Origin: Trichobilharzia szidati
Lineage: Eukaryota; Platyhelminthes; Trematoda; Strigeidida; Schistosomatidae
Assembly: GCA_944472155.2 (NCBI GenBank)
Contig: OX235271.1
Span: 91,277,256-91,341,255 of the forward strand
Length of the DNA stretch: 64,000 nt
Direction of reading: 5' to 3'
Under the pieces are notes generated by a model, which saw only the letters and a list, made by a program, of their open reading frames with translations, did not search any database and was not told the DNA's origin. Position numbers and translations under genes: made by a program. Shown here piece after piece: positions 36,065-47,700 of the stretch. How positions within the stretch are numbered: the first letter of the stretch is position 1; each line of letters begins with the position of its first letter.

Positions 36065-36325
36065 GTACAGTGGGTCCACCAGGTCGGCAGTGTGGACAGA
36101 TAGTCGCTGGTGAAATCGACCGGTGATCGGGCTAAAATCAGAAGTTGGTAGAAAGTGAAATGCGTGGGCTATGGGATCAGATCCCAGTGACTGAATAGTC
36201 TACGAGCTTGCACTGTAACTGGAAGGTCCTGAGTTGGAACTGCGGTAGGTGTATACTTCCAGCTGTGATCAAACTTGAAATCAGTCAAATCTCTAGAAAC
36301 TGACTCTCGAATAGTAGAATAGTCA
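36065..36325 (+). mobile_element. HS SINE lacking its hammerhead core
   Basis: A plus-strand HS copy: CGTGGGCTATGGGATCAGAT, CCCAGTGACTGAATAGTC, AACTGGAAGGTCCTGAG, TGTATACTTCCAGCTG, then tail GATCAAACTTGAAATCAGTC. The segment that holds the core in other copies is deleted after the ATAC of stem I. Confidence 0.65.
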
Positions 36326-37160
36326 AAATATGGATTATTCAAATTCGTAAGCAGCTACGTAGCATCGGTGTGTTACGTGCAGTCATCTGCTTTGAATATG
36401 CAATGTTCAATGAAGTTCTTCATACTACTGTTAACAACATCACATATAATCTATGGTCGGCTTTTTGAATGCCGCATGAAAAGCGTAGGAGAAGAAAATG
36501 GAGTATGCTGAAACTAGTTAATGTGCATTGGAACGTAAACGAGTCTGAATAACAGTTTCGGTTTTAAAAAGAAAATGCTACTGATGTTTTTTAAAGATAA
36601 TATAAAAATCAGCAGAAATAACCGTAAAATTTCTGCTGAAATATATATATGCTTAATTAAGAAACGATATATCCAAGATTATCTTTTTTAAACACATTGT
36701 TCTCAAGAGAGACGTACGCATTTATTTGAGACTTTAACACATGAATGCTTCCAGATAAAGAAGAAATCTATTTTTTCAGAGGGATTAGTATAAAAACTAG
36801 CGATTTACACTAGTAACTCCTGTTGCTATTGTCTAAGTAACAATATTCTTCTGCCTAAATAACTATCATATTATATTTAATCCATGTAGTGAAGCAAACA
36901 TTCTACAAATCTGAAGTCATTCTACGAACCGCTTACAATGTCACGTCTATCTGAAACTCATTCCAACATTTTCGCAAGTATAATAACATTATAACTTCCA
37001 TCCATTACAACTGCATAATTTAAAATATATCTGAGTAGTTATTCAGGAGATTGTTGACTTAAATTCTCCTGTGACGCCACATAATGAGTTTTTAAATGAA
37101 AACAAAGAATTCAGCTAGGAAAATTTTCTTTTCGACGATTTCATTTTCACAGCTGTACAA
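36326..37160. other. AT-rich stretch, nothing recognised
   Basis: No gene, repeat partner or structure was recognised. Confidence 0.35.
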
Positions 37161-37162
37161 TC

Positions 37163-37640
37163 GTATATATATATATATATTGGTTTGTTTGATTGGTTGC
37201 AAGATTTCATCATGAGCTGACCTCGACTACAGAACCATTGGAAAACCTGGGAGTACTAGAGAGCTGCTTCGTCCTAATCTTAGACTCTTCAACAGTACGC
37301 ACCCACCAAAGGGGTCCGAACCCAGGACCTTCTGGTTACAAGGCAAGCCCGTAGACCATTAAGCCACTGGGACCCAATCCAATGGCCAGCCCATGAATTC
37401 TAACATCTGCCAATTAATGACATAGCGTGACCACTTTTCAATATCTCCTTCGATGAATAACTGTCTTCACCTACGACCTAATGTACCCTAATCGGTTCGA
37501 ACCCCGTTGGGGTGCGTGCTAATGAAGAGTCCCAAACTGGGACGAAACAGCTGTCCAATACTCCCAGGTTTTCCAAAGGTTCTCTAACCGATGTCAGCTC
37601 ATGATGAAATCCTCCAACCAATATATATATATATATATAT
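37163..37640. mobile_element. HS SINE inverted pair embedded in (TA)n
   Basis: A minus-strand HS copy (37,181 to about 37,493) is followed head-to-head by a 5'-truncated plus-strand copy (about 37,494-37,620). Both outer ends are HS tails (ATTTCATCATGAGCTGACC on the left, GTCAGCTCATGATGAAATCC on the right) and both abut TA repeats (37,163-37,180 and 37,621-37,640). The plus copy reads GTGCTA-ATGAAGA-GTCCC, loop, GGGAC-GAAAC-AGCT-GTC-CAATAC. The minus copy reads GTACTG-TTGAAGA-GTC and GAAGC. In both copies core position 3 is no longer C. Confidence 0.82.
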
Positions 37641-38030
37641 GAATTACAATAGACAATAACAGTCAGTTTTTTTGTGTGTTAAAGTTTGACAGTGAGTCGA
37701 AATACTAAAGTGCTATAATAATATTGGTGTATAGGATTATAAGTCACAATTGATTAGATATATGAATGAATAACTAAATAAACAGAGGTCAACCTAAAGC
37801 TAAACAGACATGTGTAAAATAGATGATCGGAAAATAAAGTACTTTCGGAAACGTGAATATGTGAATATAATATGGTGGAGACATAGGATGAGTGAAATGT
37901 TGTCAAAGTAGTAGACTACATAAAATGTTCGAATATGAAAACATAAAGTGAAATAAAATGATACAAAAATGGATCATGGAATAAAGAAGTATAACAAAGT
38001 TTTTATGTGAATTATATAGTAAAGTCACGA
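37641..38030. other. AT-rich stretch, nothing recognised
   Basis: No gene or element was recognised. Confidence 0.3.
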
Positions 38031-38388
38031 TCATGGTACGGAAAGAGATCGTATAAATTTTTTTACACAAAGTTGTGGCTTAATGTTGCGTACTGCCAAA
38101 GCCTCTGCTGTACACAGCAGCTGCACTCGTGTCTCTTTTGGCAAACTTTGTAGAACTTTATGGACTAAATCAAACAATGTGTCAGATGCTGCGTGGTCAG
38201 TATCTACAATATGTTGCAATATGGATGAATTATTACCTCTACGTTCTCCTTTGCCCATCCAAACTGAGAGGTGCTCTCGCACGCGGCGGGATATGTTTCT
38301 TGCCGAACGTCCTATCCACCTAGCTCCACAAAGGCAGGTGAATGTATAAATACACATGGAATTAGACAATCTAGGTAACATTTCTTTA
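38031..38388 (-). mobile_element. Penelope-like element, intact GIY-YIG C-terminus
   Basis: The minus frame carries a complete-looking GIY-YIG nuclease end: SNSMCIYTFTCLCGARWIGR (Cys-x-Cys strand and WIGR block), RRVREHLSVWM, SSILQHIVDTDH, LVHKVLQSLPKE and CTAEALAVRNIKPQLC, ending in a stop at 38,031. About 115 codons are uninterrupted. Upstream, the open frame runs on into the adjacent HS SINE (38,390 onward), so the apparent 156-codon ORF starting at 38,501 is a chimera and its first third is SINE sequence. The RT part is absent. The SINE may have landed in the PLE. Confidence 0.82.
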
Positions 38389-38389
38389 T

Positions 38390-38780
38390 ACGAGTTTGAC
38401 CACGGATTGATATCAGTTAGAGAACCATTGAAAGCCAGCATTGGAGTACTGGACAGATGTTTCATCCTGGTTTGGGAATCGTCGACAGTACGCACCCACA
38501 CACTAGGGTTCGAACCCAGGACATCTCAGTTACAAGGCAAGCTCGTATACCATTCAGCCACTGGCACCCAATTCAATGGCCAGCCCGTGAATTGTTACTT
38601 CTACCAATTCGTGATTTAGCGCGACCACTAACCAATGTCATCTTGGGGAATCTATTCTCACACTTGACTGGATGGACCTCACTGGTCATGACTTCTCACT
38701 AGAACTCCAGGAAACTCCGTCCTGTAGCAAGTCACTAGCGAGCGATAAGGTGCACCAGTAGACGGTTAGAGTAGGTTATT
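38390..38780 (-). mobile_element. HS hammerhead-SINE, near full length
   Basis: The minus strand has the A-box side GTGCCAGTGGCTGAATGG, B-box CCTGGGTTCGAACCC, and the core GTACTG-TCGACGA, stem II TTCCC/AGGAT, GAAAC-ATCT-GTC-CAGTAC. Stem I is fully paired (GTACTG with CAGTAC) and GAAAC and GTC are kept. The CTGANGA core has two changes (TC in place of CT). The 5' part extends to about 38,780 (CTCCAGGAAACTCCGTCC on the plus strand). Confidence 0.78.
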
Positions 38781-39019
38781 CGTAAAGTGGCTGCAAAGAA
38801 CGTTTCTCTCAATGATCTCGTCAGACTATTTTTAAGTACCTCATTTTCAGTATCATCCCTAAATTGTATATGTTAAAAAATGTATTGTAATGAACATTAT
38901 TCATTCAGTTACACTTTTAAACAACAAATTAACTGACAACCTAACTTATGTTCATTTTATATAACATTTTTTTATTAAATTAGGATCAAAATGAAATGAT
39001 GAAACCTGTTTTATTTCTC

Positions 39020-39900
39020 CAATAAGTGTGAACAGATTTGCATATAAAACTGACGATGAGTGTGATTAACAACTCACCATTATTCACCCTTAAGCAATCT
39101 AATAAAGTAATAAATACACAAAATAAACATCCACTCAATACGAATGGTGTCAAAAAAACAAACACATGGAATCCAGGAACACAAATTTGCAGGAAGTCAA
39201 GCCACACACACACCAAATACTCAACAACAATAGCAACAGTCCAACAGCGAACAAAAGCAACTGTGTATAAACATTATTCAAAAGAGCTAAAACACACTTC
39301 AGAACGTCAGTCATAAAGAGAATAGAATAGAAATGTTTACTAGTTGTCTTCAAGAAAAATTGATTCGCCTAAAATTTCATCAAATCAAATTATCAGCAAA
39401 ATCACTATGAGAAACCATAAGAAAATTCATCTTTCCACACATTAAGGATATATCTGAAATAACAGTCAGAATGCCAAAACCGGTAGATGTAGATATAGCA
39501 CACAAACCAACACAATCACCTCACCAATATTTTGTAGACCAAAAGACTCAACAGGAAAAGAAGACAAGGTCAACAGTATTTACAAAATAAATTGCATGAA
39601 CTGTGATAAGCACCTTATTGACCAACGTCAGCGTTCCCTTCGACTCCGATTCTAAGTGCCCAAACTGGATGTCAAAAGACAGGATATGTTTTCTTTCATA
39701 TCAACGACTGCAGACAACTGCAGGCACCAGTCTGACTGGGAAAATGTAGAAATTTTAAGCAGTGGTGACATCAAAAATGCCACAGAATCTCTAGAAGTCT
39801 AGTACTTAGTTGAATCAGCGATCAACCGACATATTATTTAGGATCATATTTATCAACTAGAAAAAAATTAGCCACATGACATTGGAAGTCATATACCGGA
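39020..39900 (+). mobile_element. Penelope-like element relic
   Basis: Plus-strand residues across shifted frames: KFIFPHIKDISEITVRMPKP (about 39,420-39,490), VDIAHKPTQSPHQ, then FCRPKDSTGKEDKVNSIYK and INCMNCDKHLI (about 39,530-39,610). This is the linker plus the Cys-x-x-Cys/YIG block of a PLE nuclease, with Y-I-G decayed. The upstream open frame 39,038-39,316 (Lys/Thr-rich) is probably the linker upstream of the nuclease. It is a different lineage from the other PLE copies here, judged by its diverged nuclease motif. Confidence 0.65.
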
Positions 39901-40135
39901 TGAATTAAAACCACTAATACTAATACATATTAACAGTTAATCGCTACAAAGGTTGTCAAAAGACATAATTATTTCATTCAAGGCGCATTCAAGTAATTTC
40001 ACTTCATACTGAAGTTTGAACTAAAGATGTTATCTGGAAGAACAATAAAAGCTTTGCAATCGACTCACCTACCTGAGAAAAAACAACCAAATCAATGTAC
40101 ATACTAATGACTACTAAACTAGTAATGTCACATAT
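39901..40135. other. AT-rich spacer
   Basis: Nothing was recognised between the PLE and RTE relics. Confidence 0.3.
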
Positions 40136-40136
40136 A

Positions 40137-41070
40137 TTATTATTGTTCTCTTGGGTTCCAAATGCAAAATACGGCTTCAACAACACATCTCCAGTTTGTT
40201 CCTCTTCAACTGAGCGCACGATTGCGCATAATCTTTCATCTCCTCCTGGCACTATCTTCTCCATGTCACCCTCCCACCCATACTCTACTCGTCACTTCTC
40301 ATTCAGGTTCTGCTCGAGCGATGGTCTGGAGCGCGATGTCATGCGATGGTCTATGTAGTGTCTGCTCTATCCATCTCCATTTTCTCCTAAATATTTGTGA
40401 AGCAATCGGCTCTTGGTTGGTTTGTTCCCAGCCAGAATTTCTTGTTGCTGATTCCTCCTGACCGGTCATTTAATCTTCAATATGGAGCCAGCGAAGGCAG
40501 ATGTTGAAAAAAGTCAGGAACAAGCTGTTGGAAATGCTTTTCCTAACGCAAACGCCAAGTTTCTGACCCGCATAGAAGAAGTGACTGACTTAACACTGGT
40601 GTTGAAAATCTGAATCTTGTTCTTTATGCTCAGTTAGTGCAGAGGATTTCCAAACTGCTTTTAGGTTGATGAAGGCGTATCTTGCCTTTCCCATCCATGC
40701 TGACTAGCTATGACATCTTCATCCGTTCCTACTGCCTTTATTTGGAACAATGCTGCCTAGACAAGTGAAGGAAGTTACCTCTGTCAAATGTATCCCAATG
40801 ATGGTGATTGATGCTGGCTGTTGTTGATGTTTCTGTTGGTTGGTTATCTTCATCACCTCCATCTTCTCTATGTTCCCTTGAGATGTGTCCTGTCTTCGCT
40901 GCCTGCATCTTCTGCTAGTTTGTTGGTTTTCGCCTGTAAGTCCTCTAGTCTCTTTTACATTAAACATAAATCACCCACACGCGAAATTCAGATCTTCTAG
41001 AGTTTTCATATTGGTCCAATGTATTCCTGCCTTCTCACTTCCTGTGCACAATCTGATGCATAATCCAGTC
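40137..41070 (-). mobile_element. degenerate RTE-like LINE, 3' part
   Basis: The minus strand includes GNIEKMEVMKITNQQ and SITIIGIHLTEVTSFTCLGS at 40,900-40,740 (the IEKTEVM and VTSFTYLGS blocks of RTE reverse transcriptases). The 3' end begins at 40,137 (plus: TTATTATTGTTCTCTTGGGT). The first part, 41,070-40,960, is near the catalytic FADD region but is not readable. The element lies just downstream of the host gene's 3' end. Confidence 0.78.
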
Positions 41071-41453
41071 CACGATAATTAGCAATACCATCAGTGATAA
41101 CAGGTAGCCTAAGGCCACATATTTAAGCACTATGATTACGAAATTATCGTCGGTAATAAAAATCTTTTTTCGAACCCATAACTCCTCATTATAAAGTTTT
41201 AAATACCGAACAAGTGAAAACTTACAGAGAAACCATTTAATGAAGAAAAGACACAAAACAACAGAAATTATTCTTTTACTTTCCAAAACCTGTAAACAAA
41301 ATATGCATTTAAATTGAACATTAAAATGTCATATCAAAATGCAAACCATCATATTGACAATCAATCCTTTTATTCATCAAAAGTAAACAGAGCGGGGAAA
41401 AACATAAATAATCCAGGTTATAAAGAAAAATAATAATAATAACAATCATAATT
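41071..41453 (-). other. host-gene 3' flank, probable 3' UTR
   Basis: Downstream of the stop codon at 41,454. A canonical AATAAA signal on the minus strand lies at 41,369-41,374 (plus TTTATT), about 80 nt after the stop, so the 3' UTR is probably short. An (ATA)n tract lies near 41,430-41,445. The ORF at 41,035-41,286 has no domain. Confidence 0.45.
41369..41374 (-). promoter_or_regulatory. candidate polyadenylation signal
   Basis: AATAAA on the minus strand, about 80 nt past the stop codon of the last exon. Assigned by position and motif only. Confidence 0.45.
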
Positions 41454-41780
41454 TTAAAAGTTGCCATCTAACTGTTTAGTTGTATAAAAGCATCCTTTTC
41501 TATGCTCTAAATATGGCCATTTATTTTCGATTTGTTCAATTATATTTGGTAAACAAAGATTCCTTGACAACTGATGAACAGGTGCATGTGATAGACTTTC
41601 TACAGTGTTGTCTTTCTCTTTAGCATGACTATCATGACTGAAGGAATATGTTTGCCGTTGACTTTTAATAGGTCCACCAGAAGTTGGTAAACCAGCTGCT
41701 GGCAGCTGATCATAGGAATTTTGCCTTTTCACGGAATTTGTGTAATTCATTCGATAACTAGAAATTGTAATAGGATTTAA
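41454..41780 (-). CDS. host gene last exon
   Basis: Acceptor GATATTCTGCAG, phase 0, then 108 codons and a stop. Encodes LNPITISSYRMNYTNSVKRQ, a Ser/Pro-rich middle, HAPVHQLSRNLCLPNIIEQI and ENKWPYLEHRKGCFYTTKQL near the end. The acceptor was chosen because it is the nearest one that keeps the frame from the previous exon; a later TTTCTAG would give an early stop. Confidence 0.72.
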   Translation of the reverse strand, partial: LNPITISSYRMNYTNSVKRQNSYDQLPAAGLPTSGGPIKSQRQTYSFSHDSHAKEKDNTVESLSHAPVHQLSRNLCLPNIIEQIENKWPYLEHRKGCFYTTKQLDGNF

Positions 41781-44700
41781 CTGCAGAATATCATATGGTG
41801 GTTTTATTACCTTGATAAAAAGATTGACAAAAGTACAAAAAGTAAATTATTATAATTATAGTAATATTGATTTTATGTGTTAGTTATTTTTGAAGTGTTT
41901 ATGCTGAAAGATTAACTATGAAATACAAAACCTTCCCATCTTACATCAAAAAAAGAAAAATGAACTAAGTTTAAAATGATATAGGCGTGGTTACATTTCT
42001 CTACAGATGTCTAATTATCATTCGTCTTAAAAGCTTATACTTTTATTGATGTTAAGGATAGGCCGGCGTGAATGAGTCAGTGGAAGGTCTGAGAAAAGGT
42101 TGGGTGTGAGGATATCAGCAATACCATAGCTATTGAAACTTCAAAGTTTGAAGCTCAATGTTTCACCTGGAACACGAAGGAATGTAAACAGTTAAGCCAC
42201 ATCAGCTAAACAAGTGTATAGTCGCTTCATTTATGATTTTAAACTAATAATATAGTCAGGCTGTTTTAATAAGTACAGAAAAGTAAAAAAGTACGTGGAG
42301 TAATAAACTTTATTTACTATTTTACTCAAAAAATGAAATATAATACGAATGTAAAGTGATTACTAGCCTCCCTGTTGGGCAGTCTTAAATTTATAATGCT
42401 TATCTTTGAATAGTGGATTTGATCTTTATTAAAATTCAAGCTTGTTTCTGAGTGACCAAGATTTTGAAGCCGTAACACGGAATAATTTAATCAAAACATA
42501 CTTATTTCATCAACAACTTAGTGAACGCATGAAGTCATCTCATACTATAAGTACAGGAAATGCCCATGAAGAAACTTCGAATTCATTGAAGATGCTCATA
42601 AAAAATTTTAAAAGACTGATTAATGAACAGAGAATATTCTTTCTGATAAATTCGTCATCAGTTTGTACATTTTTATGATAGCAATAATGATTTTTCGTAC
42701 TCGAGAACACTTACCAGTGTGTATAAACAAAGATGTTGTCAAAACCATTAACAGTTCTATACTGGACCACCTCATGCAAACACGCCATAAAGCTAACATT
42801 GAAGAATTTCTCTCTATTATCTACCGGGAATCAAATAAATTACCGAACACTCTAAACAGAAAACGCCACTGCGATTCGCCTAAAACAACCGGCGCTTTAT
42901 GTGTAAAAGAGGCAGGTCCAGCCACCGTAGCTACCCTTACATGCTGCCGAGCCTACGAATTCATCAGTTCTGAGTTACTTCTTATAATTTATCTGATATT
43001 CAGTTTAGTGTTATATTAATGCATATTGTCTGTAACTGATGCTTTTGAAATGTAATCTGTTGAAACCATTGAATTAACGTAATTTAAAACATTCATGCTG
43101 TTAATAACAATGTCTCTTTATTTATTACTTTCATGTAAATGTAGAACCTGATGACAGATTGATCGAAAAGAATATTCTTTGTTCGTTAATCAGACTTTTA
43201 AACACGGAATTGCTAAATATCATTCATTATGATTTTTGTAAATACACAGAGGTCAGTCTAGCCGTTACTCATCGCTTCATTTTGTTCAAGTCTATACTAT
43301 GAGTTTTCAATGTTACTTTACTGGCCTTTTTGCAACGGTATGAGTCGCTACTTATGCATACAAATAAAGGCTTCTCACCAAGAAAGTATCTGAAAACTAC
43401 ATAATTAATAGATAATATGTTGCCTACTGTTTTCCTCTTTTCATTTACATTGGTTCCTTACTTTAAGTACATTTCAACTGAATTAGTTGATTTTGCCACT
43501 TACATTGGACATTTTCAGTTTAGGTGCTAATTTTCTGCACATTACTGGTCCATTATTTTTCGACACGTGCTTTTGAAAATCTTCTCTATAAGTAGTACTT
43601 TTAAATGGATCTCGATTTGTGGCAAAATCTTCTTTAGTTTCTGCACTTGGTGTAGGCATGACTTTTTGAGGGATCATTTCCAGAGGGAGACAGATTTTTC
43701 GATATTTTGTATTACTGTTGTCCAGTACAATTGGTTTAGGCGTATATTCATGAGTGTAAACAGATTTGTTAGAGAATTTCTCTGAAGNNNNNNNNNNNNN
43801 NNNNNNNNNNNNNNNNNNNNNNNNNNNNNNNNNNNNNNNNNNNNNNNNNNNNNNNNNNNNNNNNNNNNNNNNNNNNNNNNNNNNNNNNNNNNNNNNNNNN
43901 NNNNNNNNNNNNNNNNNNNNNNNNNNNNNNNNNNNNNNNNNNNNNNNNNNNNNNNNNNNNNNNNNNNNNNNNNNNNNNNNNNNNNNNNNNNNNNNNNNNN
44001 NNNNNNNNNNNNNNNNNNNNNNNNNNNNNNNNNNNNNNNNNNNNNNNNNNNNNNNNNNNNNNNNNNNNNNNNNNNNNNNNNNNNNNNNNNNNNNNNNNNN
44101 NNNNNNNNNNNNNNNNNNNNNNNNNNNNNNNNNNNNNNNNNNNNNNNNNNNNNNNNNNNNNNNNNNNNNNNNNNNNNNNNNNNNNNNNNNNNNNNNNNNN
44201 NNNNNNNNNNNNNNNNNNNNNNNNNNNNNNNNNNNNNNNNNNNNNNNNNNNNNNNNNNNNNNNNNNNNNNNNNNNNNNNNNNNNNNNCAGAGGGAGACAG
44301 ATTTTCCGATATTTTGTATTACTGTTGTCCAGTACAATTGGTTTAGGCGTATATTCATGAGTGTAAACAGATTTGTTAGAGAATTTCTCTGAAGTTTTCA
44401 ATGGTTCGTGCACCGGCTTCACTGGTTGAACGCGATCTGTCATACAAATATTGAGACATATATATAGTACAGTTTACTAACAGTATGTAGCATACATTTA
44501 AAATCAGAAAATGTCAAAAGTATTCTTAACTCAGAATAAGGTTGGCGCGAACATTATCTTTAAGGCTGGTGAGTAGGCATCAAAATCTCATGTTTAGGCC
44601 CAGGAAATATGCAATAATCTTCATCTAGCATTATTTAGTATCACTTTTCACCATACTTCGTAAACTACTAGCAACCCCACACTCTTCTTCTTCCATACAT

Positions 44701-47700
44701 TTAAAACTTGCTATTCCCTACTCTTTTCCCTTTCCATTATCGACAAACTGATTCAGAAGATTACAATCTTTAAGAAATTTTTGGTAACTGCGGTCTGTTC
44801 TGACAAATCACTACGAATGTTATATTAAGTGGTTAATATAAATTATATTACTAGGTTGGATTCATGCGGATAATTTTTGAATTTACAACCAAGATAAGTT
44901 ATCTTTCAGATTCGCATATTTTTCTAATGGATCCCCCTGCTTGAGAGTGAGGACAAATACTCGCCGATGACACAGACTAGTGGTCACACTAAATTTACGA
45001 ATAAGTAGAAAATAGAATTCATGGGCCACTGAGCCAAGTCCCAGTGGCTAAATAGTCTTCACGCTTGCCTTGCAACCGGGAGGTCCCGGGTCCGAAACTC
45101 GGTAGATGTGTACTGATGAAGAGCCCAAAACTAGTACGAAACAGCCTTCCCTGATTTTCAACGGTTCTCTAACTGATATCAGTCAGTGATCATACTTGAA
45201 ACCAATCAAATCCCTACAAATAAACTCTTAAAAAAAGAGAAATATATTGAGTTTTAGACCTAATAAGTTTTCTTCCAATATCAGTGTGTATGTACCACAA
45301 TCGTGCATTCCTACACGTAGAACACATCATTATTTTTAAAGAGATTTAGAAAAATCTTAATGTTACTTGAAGACTTATCTATTCAAGGATCGAATCAGCG
45401 TTTTGTTCGAGAGAAACAAAATAAGTTTATCTAACTTTGTAAGGATATAATGTGTTACAATATGTTTTGACAAATGTCCTACCCTATCTGTTTGACTTAG
45501 GATAATTTATGTAAATTCATACATTATCAGTAGTTAATTCTTAATAATTAAAAGCTAGAAAATTAACAAGACCGACAGATCTGATGGAGACCAATTAATG
45601 TTGTTTTATTCATCCTTTAATACCACTTGGATCCCTCTGGTCTGGTTTGTGATACAGTAATAGAAGGGCTGTTTACCTGAGTACCCTTTTATTCATAAGT
45701 TGATTGGAAGTTGTTAGAGTAACAGAGAGAATGCAAGTTCTTAGCACCAAAATTAATTTTAGGACTTCCTAGTAAGTATTTGTAACTTCTTTAACGTATT
45801 CATGTTAACTATTATCCTCATACTTTTTACTTTAAAATGTAATATGTAATGCCTTAGATTTTTTTTAATTAAATACACTTCCTCCTTTAAACATATCGTG
45901 TTTTTATAGTTCTTTTATTATAAATACCCCTCAGTATTCCATTTAATCTTCGTGTTTTATCAACTGATTATTAGTAGTTCTGACCAGAAATCTCACAATC
46001 AAGCAGTAATTAAAGCATAGAACCATATTTTACTCTCCAGTTTTATTTTACATCTGGAATCAAGGCTGCTCAATCGCTTCGACATTATTTTATGTATAAA
46101 TTCTACTCTAAACGTCATCTAGAAAATGACACTTTATCACTTCGGATTTCTCAAAATAAAAAGCTAACATGGAGAATGTTTTTCAGTTGATATATGTTTA
46201 AAACTTGGGCACTGTGGTAGTAAGTAATTCCATATTAGTTTGTTTATTAGATGTATCACACAGTGTTATTATTTACTGGATGACGTTTCGAACAAAATTC
46301 ACTGTTCATAATCATATCAATTGTAATCACACGACTTTGACACTTGAGTTTTATAGTTTCCTTTGTTCTCTCCTACTTGTCGTATGGGTAGTAGAATTTT
46401 CCAGATATCGGGGACAGGTGATGAATCATTCCTATTACATGTATTTGTAGCTGATTCGATAAACAAAGCTTCTGTTATCAATCTCTCCCTCTCCTTGACA
46501 TTAGATTGAAACTGTCATCTTATCCATCATCCTATGGTTGTGTGTAATTGCATGTAGTGCTATCTATGGGTGAACTATTCTCCAGATTCTTATCTTATTC
46601 GGTCACCAATCGAGATTTAGCTAGGTTTTTATGTTCAGCTAGTCTGACTGCCCCTGTTCTACTAGTTTGACCTATATATTTGACCTGACAATCATTGCAG
46701 GATATTAGATAAACTAAATTGTTTTGTTTTAAAGGCTCTACAGGATCCTTTAACCGACAAAGCTTGTTTCTAATTGAGTTTGTGGGTTTGAATGCCATTT
46801 TTATTCCTGCCTTGCTAAGAATTCTGCGTAAGGCTTCTGAGGTTCCTTCCTTGTATGTAATTACTACTGATGATTTAGATTCCTTATTATTGGTGTCGTC
46901 ATTAATATTATTATTACCACTATTATTATTATCATTATTATTGTTATTATCACTATCGCTACTTTCATTATTTATCATTATTATTATAAAACTCAAGTGT
47001 CAAAGTCGTGTGATTACAATTGATATGATTATGAACAATAAATATTGTTCGAAACGTCATCCAGTAAATAATACTGTTTCACTGTGTGATATATCTAATA
47101 AACAAACTAATATGAAATGTTTTTCAGTGTTTGCCCTTATTCTTCGCTGAAAATATGAAGGATACCAAATCGCACCGTACAAGTAGTTAGATAGGAAAAC
47201 CACTTTACTAATTGCAATTAATGCAAAAGGCCGTTCATTCTTCATTCTTGATATGGTGGAATAATTAATTTTCTCTAATATTTGAGCCAAACATGGCTTA
47301 TAGCATCCACATTGATGTTCCATGCACTACCTAGAGCAATCTCTTAGTAAATTTTTCTATTTATCTGGTCAACAGAACTTCATTTCGCATAAATTCATCA
47401 AAGCTGTTTTAACTAGCTTTAAGAGATACATTTCCAAATATTTTTTGACGATTAGATTGAAGCATAAGTGTAAACCATACACTCATTAAGTAGAACTTGT
47501 CGCATCAGAATGTCATTCCAGGTTATTAAACAATTAAGGAAAATTGAACAAGAGTGAACTAATTAGATTTGTTGTGTCTTTGAGTGCAACGAAAACATTT
47601 ATTTAGATTATTATTATTCCCTTGGGTTCTGAATGGAAAATATGGTTTCTATAACACGTCACCATTCCACTTTGTTCTGTGCTGTCATTTCAAGCTGTTG

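Noticed and set aside
39150..39353. Hydrophobic minus-strand ORF that could be a small membrane protein
   Set aside because: Antisense of a Lys/Thr-rich PLE linker; no start context or splice evidence.
41757..41764. Alternative acceptor TTTCTAG for the last exon
   Set aside because: Phase-0 joining gives a stop after about 15 codons, whereas TTCTGCAG at 41,781 keeps 108 codons open.
43483..44443. Long ORFs reading through the N-run on both strands
   Set aside because: They are artefacts of translating Ns as X; the real exon halves are in different assembly frames until the spurious gap and duplicated 107 bp are removed.
46719..47150. 143-codon plus-strand ORF with a Leu/Ser-rich hydrophobic stretch
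   Set aside because: It is the antisense of the PLE poly-Asn tract and nuclease; the apparent transmembrane segment is just ATT/ATC repeats read on the other strand.
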